Shown here in pieces: positions 1 to 10,460 of a stretch of DNA of 64,000 nt (positions are counted from its first letter, which is position 1; each line of letters opens with the position of its first letter). The stretch is taken from NCBI RefSeq assembly GCF_964355755.1, contig NC_092674.1:16063001-16127000 (forward strand), given 5' to 3'. The position numbers were made by a program, and so were the translations under genes. The notes under the pieces are model-generated. The model was not told the DNA's origin. It did not search any database and saw only the letters and a list, made by a program, of their open reading frames with translations. This stretch comes from Antedon mediterranea. Its lineage: Eukaryota > Echinodermata > Crinoidea > Comatulida > Antedonidae.

Positions 1-449
1 AACAGGTTTTTATATAGCATAGTTTATTATAATATAATACCCATTATAAATAATGGAACTATCCAACATTTAATAGTAAACGTAATTAATCAGTAGTTCC
101 ATTCAATGGCAAGCTTTTCTCAAAAGTATTTTTATCCCATGCTATCTCCATAGATATGTGACACCATCCTGTAAAATGTGCCATCTCTAAATTGCTCTTC
201 CCAATAGTAAAAGTCATGTTTTAGCTTTTGAAATACATTTTAAAAAGAATCAGCAGTCTTTGTGTTGATAAAGAGAACTAACATAAAAGAATAACTATGG
301 TACATATATTATTTAGGAGACACAGGCTGAGCATATTTGTGTTGCTGTAAGACATATTTAATGTTTTGTAATAATCGTATTCATAATTGAATTATTGCAC
401 ATCATATTTCTTCATCATTTGTTAAATCATCTGACAAGCATACATTTAA

Positions 450-627
450 TACTAGACATGCAGATGATTATGTAATTGTAACCAAAGCTTTCACAATAAA
501 CCTTAAATGTAATTCTGTTTTATATACTGGTCCCAAACTTTGGAATTCTCTCTCATTTGAACTAAAAAACAAACCATCCATTGCTAATTTTAAATATAAC
601 CTCAAGAAATCTCTGGTCTGTACATAG
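450..627 (+). pseudogene. LINE ORF2 C-terminal fragment
   Basis: The + strand reads a short stretch with the GPKLWNSLSFELKNKPSI pattern followed by FKYNLKKSL and a stop. This resembles the extreme C-terminus of CR1/L2-like non-LTR retrotransposon ORF2 proteins. No RT domain is present upstream in the window, so this is a 5'-truncated, dead copy. It lies in the intron before the exon at 1301. Family assignment is by recognition only. Confidence 0.6.
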
Positions 628-1300
628 GGTAAGTAATTGCCTGACATGCACCATCTCATTTGTTTAGCCTATGTATTTTATAAATAATGTATCGACTACA
701 TTTTCATTATATTGTTATTGTTATAATAATATGTGCCATGATTTTACATATTTCCATATGCATATTTGCTTTTTATCCCATAGGCCTATCCGAATACTAC
801 TCTGTTTATATATTTATTAATTATTTTTTTTTAACTTGTGTTTTTTTCTATTTCTTTTTATCACATATTTATAATTATAATAATAATAATAATAATGTAT
901 GTATAATAATGTTTGAAATGGGGTTCTTAACTTATTTGACCTCCATCTACACACATGTTTCTTTTAATCTAATTTATAATTAATCTATGTTTTATTAGAA
1001 TGAACAACTGTATTATTTGTTGTGTGTGGAAAATGTAATAAACAAACAATAATCATGGAATGGAAGTATATTTTCATGAGCTAAAAGGTTCAACAAGTAT
1101 ACCATGGAAAAATAGTTAACTCATATCTTCATGGTATACTGAAGCTAGCCTTCCATTCTGACCCAGCTAGGGGATTTTTTTTTTCAAATACTGTGCTATC
1201 AGATAAATGAGAATTAGTTTTATTCCACTCACTCTGTAATAATTTGAGATATGACATTTTTTACATTAATTTTAATTTTAACTATTAACTATTTCCAAAG

Positions 1301-1697
1301 GCAACAGATACACTTGAACCCATATTAAAGATGTTAAAACAAAGTGACAAGGACCATCAGCTAATACAAGTCCTCTCACAAGAAAGAAAACTACTCAAAT
1401 GTGCAATGTATGTAATGTTTTTGTTTTCTATACAATTGTAATAAGACTGAATGTAGTTTAGACCTGGTTTAGAAGTCATTGGAATTTATTGTATCATCAT
1501 ACAGTAGCCCCCAATATATCTATGTTGTATATTTGCAAGAACTTTCCAAGTACTGTATTTGTTAAATTTATCAACCAAATTTTAGAGACAATAAGTATAA
1601 TCTTATAAAATACACATGAAATATGTATTTACTGTAATTTTTTTTTCACAGGGCTCAACAGTCTCATGATATACGGAATGATGAACACTTAATTTAA
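1301..1697 (+). CDS. 3' coding exons of an unidentified gene (exons 1301-1407 and 1652-1697)
   Basis: Two exons share one open frame. The first follows a TTTCCAAAG acceptor and ends at 1407 before GTATGT. The second follows a pyrimidine tract and CACAG at 1650-1651 and ends with TAA at 1695-1697. The first exon starts on a codon boundary (phase 0) and the intron is phase 2. The encoded C-terminal 50 residues or so are charged and leucine-spaced (ILKMLKQSDKDHQLIQVL, then SQERKLLKCAM and a tail ending DEHLI), so a helical or coiled-coil end is likely. I do not recognise the family. Upstream exons lie left of the window. An AATAAA overlaps the stop codon, which supports this as the true gene end. 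Confidence 0.68.
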
Positions 1698-1701
1698 TAA
1701 A
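1696..1701 (+). terminator. poly(A) signal AATAAA overlapping the stop codon
   Basis: AATAAA begins on the second base of the TAA stop of the preceding gene. If used, the 3'UTR would be only about 15-30 nt. A second AATAAA at 1716-1721 could serve instead. Confidence 0.5.
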
Positions 1702-1789
1702 GATGAAGAAGTGATAAATAAAGAAAGCATCAATTATTTTTAAATTTTCCAATCAAAGCAAAAGCTAATATTAGTTAATTATACACAAT

Positions 1790-3160
1790 AGTTCTCTACA
1801 ACTTGATCTTGCTGTTGACATAATTGAGGCTACTGTTAAAGATCTTGTCCCTGTTTTCAAACCAAGAGAAAACTCCCACCCTGTTTGATAATGAACTTTA
1901 TGTTGCACTGAAATCTAAAGAATCATATTTTAGAGAAAATAGGTTAAATAGTGAAAATGTTTGATTTGCTAGGTCAAACGACTTTGTAGATTTAAGTATC
2001 GTACCTATGTTAATTCTTTATGTTGTAACTTAAGTCTTAATCCGAAACATTTTTGGTCATGGATCCTTAGGAACTACAATTTTATAATCTGTCAGCTTAC
2101 ACTGTAAAAGACAAAGCAAACTTACTTAATACATTTTTTTATTCTGTTTTTAGCCCTGATAATAACGATTTAGATCTGATAATAACGATTTAGATCTTCC
2201 TAATCTTCTTGATTAGCCCATTGTTTATCTAAACTTGAGTTTAATCAGGAGGTTATAGAAAAATACATTTATGAAATTGATTCTCATAAGGCCTCGGGTA
2301 ATGACGGTCTGAGTAATATTGTTTTGTCTTTAGCTGCCAAACCACTTTCTTTTCCTTATAAAATTTTATTTGAAAGATGTATTTCTGAAAAACGTTTTCC
2401 GATAAAATGGAAGCAAGCCAACGTGTGCCCTATCTTTAAAGCTGGTTCTAAATCTGATGTACGCAATTATAGACCGGTTTCGTTGTTGCCTACTATTTCT
2501 AAAGTCTTTGAAAAAATTGCACATCATCACAATTTTATTCATATATCACCAGTTATTAGTGACCATCAACACGGATTTTAATGCAAAGGGTCAATGAGAA
2601 GTTGTATATACAGATATTGCAAAAGCCTTTGTCAGGGTGTCCCATAAGTTTCTCTTGTTCAAACTTAAATCATTTTATTTTTTACAAATTATTTATCGGA
2701 CAGGTGTCAAAGAGTCACTTTTGATGGTAACACTTCTGAATGGCTTTCAGTTTTATCTGACATACTTTTTTTGATTTTTTTTTTTTGTTCCTCGTCATTC
2801 TAATGTTTTGATGATATTAAATTATTTAAATTTAATTAATTAATTTAATGATATGTTGTTGTTACAAGAAAACATTGACAGACTCATTCACTGGTCAATG
2901 CCTCTATCTTTCTTTTACTCTTAAGAAAAAAACCACCTATTTTGACTTTAATATGAATAATATTTTACTTGAAAGAGTCTCTGTTCACAAAGACCTCGGG
3001 TATTTTTTTTAGATAGTTTGTTACATTTTTGTAAACATATTGATTTTATCTCTGAATGACTTCTTCTTTCTCTTGCTCAGTCTTCTATGTTACAAAGTGT
3101 GCAAAATAAGTTTTGTCCATTTTACACGCGTAAATTTGGTTTTATTAGTAAAGACGTTCT
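1790..3160 (+). pseudogene. Degenerate LINE ORF2 (linker and reverse transcriptase)
   Basis: Several frames on the + strand carry pieces of a non-LTR retrotransposon ORF2. A pre-RT linker (LKSKESYFRENRLNSENV, then a piece like NPKHFWSW) precedes an RT segment at 2324-2581 with NYRPVSLLPTISKVFEKI and DHQHGF. A late piece near 2995 reads like KDLGYFF. Frameshifts and stops separate the pieces, and the catalytic YADD region is not recognisable. A 20-bp direct repeat (2157-2196) sits in the linker. The element is dead and lies just downstream of the preceding gene. Confidence 0.75.
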
Positions 3161-3626
3161 CATTAATTGAGATTCAAGACCGCGAATATTTACACATTTT
3201 TACGTGATCGTTAATGGTTTCTTGGTTCTTTCGAGCGTTGCTGGGACAGATGGACATGAAGTTTTGCGAAGCCGGGCCCGCATGAAAATTGAACAAATTA
3301 CGGGGTTTTGATGCTTCAACCCAGACTGTTTTCGCTGATATCTTCATCTAGGCTACACTAAAGACAAACATTAAATTTAATTGTTTTTATATTATAATTT
3401 ACTTTTATTTACACTTGTTATTTTGAAATATCAGACTTTAAAATAGTACAAAAAAAAAGTGAAAAACATCGTCGCGTTTTAAAAATTCAGGAATTGTCAG
3501 CGCGTACATATTTTTTTTTACCATCTATGATGACGTAATTTATTAACTATTATGATCGGTCAGTTTTAACAATCGTAACGTCAAGTTAAACTCAGTTCAT
3601 CTTCAACAACACAGAATTGAAATTGA
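3161..3626. other. No feature seen
   Basis: AT-rich sequence between the LINE remnant and the first local duplication. No ORF, repeat or RNA gene was recognised. Confidence 0.5.
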
Positions 3627-3902
3627 ATTCTATTTAATAATTTAAGAAATAATTATTTATTATCGATTATTGTTTGGTTTAACAATCAGTAGGGAACATT
3701 TTGGGTAACTTAACTATATAATAGTCTGAACTGAAATGAATGAATGAGTCCTAGACTAAACTATAGTACTGTAAATATTCCGGGGTAAAGGCGTTACTCC
3801 CTAAGGCCATGTGACCTACATACCCAACCCAATATTCAAGTAAACAAACATTTTAATTGGCCAGCTACCGACAAACATTTCTTCATCTATACACATTTCA
3901 TT
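3627..3902 (+). repeat. Local segmental duplication, copy A
   Basis: This stretch is nearly identical to 5978-6178. Shared landmarks are ATTATTTATTATCGATTATT, a CTAGACTAAACTATAGTACT tract, CCGGGGTAAAGGCGTTACTC and ACCGACAAACATTTCTTCAT. Copy A carries about 60 bp (around 3805-3865) that copy B lacks. Confidence 0.85.
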
Positions 3903-3992
3903 TCATTTAATTATGGTATTGATCAGTGGCTATAGAGGCGTAAAAACCCTCGGTCAATATCATGTAAAATGCACTGTGGAAGGGTCATTATT

Positions 3993-4078
3993 AAGACTGC
4001 AAAATTGGGCTTATCAACAAATAAATACTTTCGTTCAAAATGTAAAATCAAGGCTGAAAAATTGGGCTTATCAATAAC
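3993..4078 (+). repeat. 57-bp tandem repeat, two partial units
   Basis: Units contain AATTGGGCTTATCAACAAAT and a TACTTTCGTTCAAAATGTAA segment. The same unit recurs at 4676-4905. The upstream flank (about 3930-3968, GGTCAATATCATGTAAAATG) also recurs at 4617-4638, so a larger block was duplicated. Confidence 0.8.
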
Positions 4079-4244
4079 AAACATTTTATTATTAGACGCG
4101 ATAACATCAAGGATAATCAGTATAATTATTAATATAGCCACTGTTACTAGTTTTATTCTACATGCTAAAGTAAATAAAAATCCACTAGAAAACAAACAAG
4201 TCTGAATGTTATGCTTATTAGCCATGTTATGTTTGTTACTGTAG

Positions 4245-4282
4245 GCAGGGAAGAGTTAAATTGTAATTTAACTCTTCCCTGC
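4245..4282. repeat. Near-perfect palindrome (18-bp arms)
   Basis: GCAGGGAAGAGTTAAATT and its reverse complement meet around a 1-2-nt centre. It could form a hairpin or cruciform, or be a very short MITE relic. Confidence 0.8.
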
Positions 4283-4675
4283 TGTAGGCCTATGATTGTT
4301 TGCAATGTCCACATATTATTTCCGTGGGCATATCCATAGTGTATCACTCACAAAAAAGACGTGTGAGGTTCTTTCTTTAGATTTTGAAGAATGATTTGTG
4401 TTACAGATTGACACATGAGTCAAATGCTCAAGATATCGGCTAACGCCATGGGACCCTTGGCTTATCAATGAATAATAAATACAGTACTACTTTTGTTCAA
4501 TTGAAATCGGAATCTGACCGTTTCATTAAATTGGGTGTGATATTAGGCCTAAACATATAATAATTTATTAAAAAGGTACAATAAAAACAAATGCATCAGA
4601 GGCGTAAAGAACCCACGGTCAATATCATGTAAAATGTATATGGTATAAGCACTGTGGAAGGGGTCATTATTATTA

Positions 4676-4905
4676 AACTGGAAATTCGGCTTATCAACAA
4701 ATAAATACTTTCGTTTAAATTGTAAAATAAGACTGCAAAATTGGGCTTATCAACAAATAAATACTTTCGTTCAAAATGTAAAATAAGACTGCACAATTGG
4801 GCTTATCAACAAATAAAATACTTTTTTTTTCAAAATGTAAAATTGAGACTGGAAAATTGGGCTTATAAACAAATAAATACTTTTTTTCAAAATGTAAGAA
4901 AACAT
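4676..4905 (+). repeat. 57-bp tandem repeat, four units
   Basis: Four consecutive imperfect units, each with a GGCTTATCAACAAATAAATA-type core followed by a T-rich run and AAAATGTAA. Divergence rises toward the 3' end, where T-runs expand. Confidence 0.85.
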
Positions 4906-4925
4906 TTTTTTAAATATAATCCTTA

Positions 4926-5075
4926 AGCTCTGTCTATACTATCAAACTAAATATGATGTGCCCATATTATATAGACATGACGATGTCCACTACGATATTC
5001 GGGCATATCACTACCATATTTGGGCACATCACACTTTTTTTGTTAAACTAGTTGGGACAGTGTAGACACAGAACT
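4926..5075. mobile_element. MITE-like inverted repeat element of about 150 bp
   Basis: The left end AGCTCTGTCTATACTATCAA and the reverse complement of the right end (AGTTCTGTGTCTACACTGTC) are imperfect inverted repeats. Both arms continue to a shared GATGTGCCCA. Length and symmetry fit a MITE. No clear target duplication was fixed, so the superfamily is not assigned. Confidence 0.6.
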
Positions 5076-5977
5076 ATGTGATCGAAACATAAGTCGGAAT
5101 TGGACTGACGCGATTGATTTAATTGGGTATTTTTATTAATGTAATGATTCATTAAAAACTATAATACCGATACGCGTTTGGTATTGATCAATGGTGCAAA
5201 AAACCCTGAGAAATAATGGTATAACGCGATTTGGTGATAGCTTAGCAATAATACAACCCATATACTATTATTATAAATACCTATTACAAATCCATTCATA
5301 TAACTTTTCATCGCGAACCGAAAATGTATAAATGTTATTCTACAGACAGTAATTATATATTCAAAAGCCATATTATTATTATTATCAATACCTAAATGCG
5401 ATAGTAATAACCACATAAACATAAATTATTCCCAATACAAGTTTGTGCGTTTAATTCTAGAAAGAAACGACTGTGCTGACAGGCCAATGACATAAATCAC
5501 AAGTAAAGTCCCAATTGTTCACTTGTGTTTTGATTGGCCGACCTATTATATTAGATTAATGAAGACTGTCCAGTCAAACAGTTACGCGGCGTTTTTTGTA
5601 AGAAATATTTCTTGTTTATGTTAATTTGTACAGCCTTTTCCGGTGCATAATAATATATATATATTACAAAAGTGGGGTCGGACCGGCACACCACCAGTTC
5701 TGTTGATATTTTTTTATTCTCTTGCTTGTTTCCATCATATGGTTTTGTCTATAATATCTAAATGTTGTCTTGTTATTTGTTGATTTTTGACTTGTACATT
5801 ATATTATATTTTATGTCTTTCAACCCTGTTGGTGATGATGAAATAAAAATTTGGAAAAAAAACTAAATGCTTTGGTATACGTTTTAAAGAAATTTTTTTT
5901 ACAAAAAACACTGCTTGACGTTTTGATGTAACAATTTTAATGTTCTTTCTTCATTAAATTAGGCTTTTTTATTGATA
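5076..5977. other. Mostly featureless; possible retroposon tail near 5680-5870
   Basis: Apart from a stretch beginning GTGGGGTCGGACCGGCACAC and ending in an AATAAA plus A-rich run near 5840-5865, no feature was recognised. That stretch resembles the 3' end of a non-LTR element or a retroposed transcript. No coding region is attached to it. Confidence 0.35.
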
Positions 5978-6178
5978 TTCTATTTAATAATTTAAGAAAT
6001 AATTATTTATTATCGATTATTTTTTGGTTTAACAATCAGTAGTGAACATTTTGGGTAACTTAACTATAGTCTGAAATGAATGAATGAGTCCTAGACTAAA
6101 CTATAGTACTGTACATATTCCGGGGTAAAGGCGTTACTCCCTAAGTACCGACAAACATTTCTTCATCTATACACATTT
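5978..6178 (+). repeat. Local segmental duplication, copy B
   Basis: Second copy of 3627-3902 in direct orientation, lacking the 60-bp internal segment found in copy A. The copies lie 2.35 kb apart. Confidence 0.85.
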
Positions 6179-7764
6179 CCCAAAAATATTTACCATATTA
6201 TATTTACAATATATACCAAAAGGGAAACATTGTTAATGAACAGGTCTTTACTAATGTATGCATACATCTCATAGACTCTCATCTCACAGACATGCTTTGG
6301 CGTGTGCGCATGCCCATTTTCCCTCTCCGTCACTTCAGAGAGTGCAAAACGACCAATATCTGGATTGAAGTTGCATATTACGACTTATATCTCTTTACTG
6401 TCTTCCTAGACCAGAAATATGCAGCTTTAAATATCTATCCTAGTTTGTAGTCCTAGTTTGGACGCCAACCATTTGTGACATTCTTGTTCATATAATTCTT
6501 CAAGAGGCAACAGAATGTTCATTTCAGTGGTTGAATCTTGTGACCATTGTGTGGATGGCATGAATATTGACAAATTTACAATTGACAATGATTTCATCAT
6601 TTACGATCTGGAGAAAAAAGCACAAGGTAGTCTGTCGGTGCTTGCTAGATTATAATAATATCAACTTCTACTATGGCCATTGTGGGCCTCCATACAAAAT
6701 CTGGCATTCTGATTGGCTACAAGTTTATCCATTCCAATGTGATGCCAAGTGGCAAGTATTTGCCTGCTGATAAAACAATTGTTAATTGCAAACAATTATG
6801 TTATTACATATATATTGATTTACTGTATTAATACACTTTGTTTACATTCATTTACGTTTCTGCCGGGTTCCCCCCGCTGCGTATAGACGTGGGGTACCAA
6901 ATTCACAGACGACATAAATTTTATCCGCTGCAATAAGCCTGCCAGCCCCCCCCCCCCCTGTACGGAGGGCCTAAAAATAGGGATAGCATAAATGAGTGAG
7001 ATACCACCTAATATCACCATTAAATGCTCATTGACATCCTCATACCAAATTTACAAATGACAGACATTTAATCCACTGCAATAAGCCGCCTAAAAATGTA
7101 ACCTCATACCCACATAGTCAGATATTGCTACTTATAGTAGGTCATCTAACCAAATGTCTCTGGGCTGCCTGTCTATAACTTTAACTTCAAAAAAACTTTT
7201 TAAAATAATATTTTACAAATTATAATCAAAAGTATAGAGACCCATAGTGACAATGTACAAATCAAATGATGAGAAATGAACATTTATATTATTTGTTAAC
7301 CACCAGGATTGTCACTTATTTAGGTTTGTTTATTTCACAGAATTTACTTCCGAAACTACATGACTAGATTTTAATTGTGAACGTAGCTTACATTTCAATA
7401 CTTACAATGGACTGATCAACATGCATTATATACCAGTCCGTTACATCAGAAAGTTTACGATGTCCACAAAGAAGAGGAAACATTGAAGCTAGATGTGTAT
7501 ACGTAGTATTTTTACATAATGTAGACTGCTGTAAACAACTGAAAGCTTTACCACTTCCATTAGACTATGGCGACACCAGAAGCATTCATAAAAAGCTGGA
7601 CAGGTTAAGAAAACATCAGATCACAAAGACAGAAAATTGCAGCAACAACTGTATTTTTTTGCATAGAAGATACCATACCAAAAGCTTCATGAATACTCAA
7701 AGGTATCACTAACAAAAACAGAAAGAGATCGAGAGTGAAAGGTATAGCATTTGGGGTACAACGT
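6179..7764. other. No gene seen; poly-C tract near 6945-6958
   Basis: Only short random-looking ORFs on both strands. A homopolymer C run of about 13 occurs near 6947. No exon, RNA gene or mobile element was recognised. Confidence 0.5.
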
Positions 7765-8030
7765 TAATAAAAATGTTTATTAGTAGATCAACTTGCGCAA
7801 TTGGGTATAAGCATCACCTACAAACGAATCCTTCAGAATGTGGAATCTCTAAAAAACTCACTCGATGTGTAGGTAGTTCAAGACAGATAATCGTGTGCCC
7901 ATCTAGTAGAGTTGGAGCATTAGACAATTTGAACTACAATCTTTCCTCTACCACATCGAAAGGATTATTTCATGGGACCAAAATTAGCATAGTCCAACAG
8001 CTGAGAACCCATAAATACGCAGTGGTGGGA
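7765..8030 (+). pseudogene. Degenerate copy of a repeated uncharacterised protein family
   Basis: The frames switch between pieces reading LLVDQLAQLGISITYKRILQ and DNLNYNLSSTTSKGLFHGTK. From memory these resemble a family common in echinoderm and cnidarian genomes with a DN.DhN..(T)LDG..TFHGMG pattern and unknown function. Here it is broken by frameshifts and stops. The identification is tentative; it could be other retroelement debris. Confidence 0.35.
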
Positions 8031-8154
8031 TAAGGACGGTGAAGTACAAGTACTCGTTCTACCCAGCTGGGAAACGAAATTATAACAACAGGAATCAGCG
8101 TCCTCTAAAATGGTATATAAAAAAAATGGTCCGTCAAATTTCCGAGACGGATGA

Positions 8155-8475
8155 CACCCATCTTAATTTTCTCCAGCCTGGTCTATATCGTCCTACACCT
8201 GCCGGACTCATAATTTCCAAATGTGCTCCCGCCGTCGGACCCATTATTACCGGGCGCATGCCCTGGCGATTTGTTTGTAATGTTCAGCTAAATTCGACGT
8301 TTTGTATGTATTATTTCATTGGCAATTATGTTGCCAGGACCCCACATTTTAAAGCTTAAGCTTCCAGTGGGGTACCCCTTTTTCTCATTTATTATCTATT
8401 ATTTTTAGAAAATGTTAACTGTATTTTGTTTTTATTTGAGAAATAAAAATTATTGATTGATTGATTGATTGATTA
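8155..8475 (+). mobile_element. 3' end of a non-LTR element with an (ATTG)n tail
   Basis: A stretch with a purine-rich GTGGGGTACCCC segment, AAATAAAAAT and a terminal ATTGATTG microsatellite (about 8452-8475) resembles the 3'UTR and simple-repeat tail of CR1/L2-like LINEs. No ORF2 is preserved upstream. Confidence 0.5.
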
Positions 8476-8539
8476 TTTCTTTTGTAAATCCAGGAGGCGA
8501 ATTTGAATCATATATACTTTTTTTATTCAGAGACTAGGG

Positions 8540-8902
8540 TCACACGGTCCTCGAAGTTAATGGGTGGGTGCAACTCGGAAGAAATGAATCCAGATTATCT
8601 TCACCATGGGTCCAGATCATGAATATGTCGTCAATGTATCTAAACCAAACAAGTGGTTTATTAGGTTGGAGGGACAGAAAATTAGCCTCAAATTGTCCCA
8701 TAAATAAATTTGCGAAAGATGGCGCCATTTTTGTGCCCATCACTGTGTCATTAATTTGGAGGTAATAATCATTGCAAAAAATACAATTGTTGTTGGTAAA
8801 AATCAACATTACCAGTTCTCGTAAATGAGCTTTAGTAGGCGTTTTGCAAAATAGGTGTTCCCGAGCATTCTGACGATCTATATTAATTTTAAAATTTAGC
8901 AT
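8540..8902 (-). pseudogene. Penelope-like element RT fragment
   Basis: A 120-residue open stretch carries YYLQINDTVMGTKMAPSFAN, LFMGQFE and WFRYIDDIFMIW. The GTKMAP..AN and (R)YIDDIF patterns are typical of Penelope-like RTs rather than LINE or LTR enzymes. Only the middle of the RT domain is present, ending at a stop, so the copy is dead. On the - strand it lies downstream of a PLE endonuclease piece (9615-10460), which is the reverse of the normal RT-then-endonuclease order. Confidence 0.8.
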
Positions 8903-8915
8903 ATTTTCACCATTT

Positions 8916-9610
8916 TAACTTACACGTGCGTAGCCTGTCACTTCTGACGTGCTCGTATAACGTAATTTCGAGTTGAAAAGTGAATCAAATATGATAATAT
9001 TACTAAAGAAAAATTGTAAAACAGAAATTGGACAAAAAGAGTGCGTATTAACGTTTAACGAGCAGTGCGCGTGCAAAAATCTGCGCACTTATGGCAATTT
9101 TTTAAACGCTTAAAATTGCCTGAAATGTACTCTAATTTCATCGAAAATAAATTTTGACAATTTTAAGCGCGCGTACGCATGCGTTATATGTGTTACGCAC
9201 GTAATTTTATTGCCATAAGATGGAATATGACCTGAAATTTATGAGTACCAAATTTTATTTAAATGTGATTCATGCTTGTAAAGATATGATTACAAACGTT
9301 ATTTCGTTAAATCGTGCGTAGACCGCGTAATTTTTGATTACGCACCGTGAAAACATAACCACATCGATTCCTGGCCATAAGGAATATACTCTGAAAAATT
9401 GACTTAGCTAGATGAAACTGATATCATATTAAGACAAGGTCATATACAAGTTAGTGTTTACCGACCAACCGACCGACCGACCAACACATAGTGAGGTGTA
9501 GGGTCGCGTTGCACGCGACTAAAAACAGCTTAAATGGTGGTTAGTATTGAAACTTAAATTTAGGTAGTCAGATCAGTAGAGTAATTTTACCGATCTGAGA
9601 GTATGTTCCT
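8916..9610 (+). repeat. Dispersed repeat of about 690 bp, copy A
   Basis: Shares extended similarity with 60534-61216. Landmarks are ACACGTGCGTAGCCTGTCAC, a GCGCGTACGCATGCGTTA segment, a (CCGA)n stretch near 9460-9482, and an end reading CACGCGACTAAAAACAGCTT followed by TAAATGGTGGTTA. In both places it adjoins PLE sequence, so it may be a PLE terminal region or an insertion common to that PLE family. Confidence 0.8.
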
Positions 9611-9614
9611 AATG

Positions 9615-10460
9615 TTAAGTCCAAATGGTTTTGTGGTTTTAAGTAGTAATTCCCAATGGTTTTCTTTGTCTTTGCGAGTTTTGTCGCTCAATTTGACATC
9701 GTGGTCTAATTGCAATAACTCGGAAATTTGCAATCGAGTGACCAGTTGAATTAAAATGTTCGGCTACAGGTTGATAGCTGATCTGTGTTGTGTTATTCTC
9801 ATACGGAGCGTGTTTTTTGTTCCCCGACATACTGTTTACCACAAATATTACAGTATATGAGATAAATGACGTTTTTGGTTAGACAATTAATTTTGTCGTA
9901 TCCGAAAAATGCGGCCGGTTCGGTTTATTCTTAAATTTTTCAGTAGAGTCAACCAATGAATAGTTTTACAAGATTTGCCGCAAAGGTGACTGCCCAAATT
10001 CTGGCTGTCATGAGAGTTAATTTTACTCTTAAATTTGGATCTTACTAATATATCACATAGGTTTTGAGGTCTGTTGAACCCACAATGTGAAAACGCCCAC
10101 AAATGTGAAAACGTATGTGGGCGCTGTTTTCACATTTGGGGGTGATGCGTTTTCACATTTGTGGTTGTTTTCATGTTTGTGGGTGATTAGTTTTCACATT
10201 TGTGGTTGTTTTGACAGTTGTGGGCGTTTTCACATTTGTGGGTTTAACTAGGTCTACGAAATGCAATAATGGGTGGTTCCGGAAAAACAGTCCTGAGACG
10301 TTTTGTGGACTGTAGAATGGGCAGATGTTTCTCAATAATAATCCGTAATGGAGGCAACATAGGGTTGTGACCAATGACACTCTGGTCGAATTTGGCTGAC
10401 GTGGTTTGTACGTCAGTGTCGGACATCAAGGAATATCTTTTGCTTTTTTTTATAGCAGTT
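9615..10460 (-). pseudogene. Penelope-like element RT end, linker and GIY-YIG endonuclease
   Basis: Reading down the - strand: a piece with NPMLPPLRIIIEKHLPILQS and FPEPPIIAFRRP (10244-10429) matches the conserved post-RT linker of PLEs. After a tandem-repeat insertion come QNLCDILVRSKF and CGKSCKTIHW (9887-10102). A GIY-YIG core in a third frame (VIYLIYCNICGKQYVGEQ, around 9840-9895) and a VAEHFNSTGHSIANFRVIAI piece (9639-9842) follow. Frame changes and the insertion show it is non-functional. Confidence 0.8.
10078..10245 (+). repeat. Minisatellite inserted in PLE linker
   Basis: About seven imperfect repeats of a 16-24-bp unit built on TTTTCACATTTGTGGG, with the first unit inverted. The array splits the PLE coding sequence exactly between FRRP and QNLCD, so it arose or inserted after the PLE. 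Confidence 0.85.

Noticed and set aside
687-983. 98-codon hydrophobic frame
   Set aside because: Composition follows AT/T-rich DNA and a (TAA)n run; no homology or splice context.
5159-5422. 87-codon frame on the - strand
   Set aside because: Includes a run of Asn from a simple repeat; no domain and no conservation evidence.
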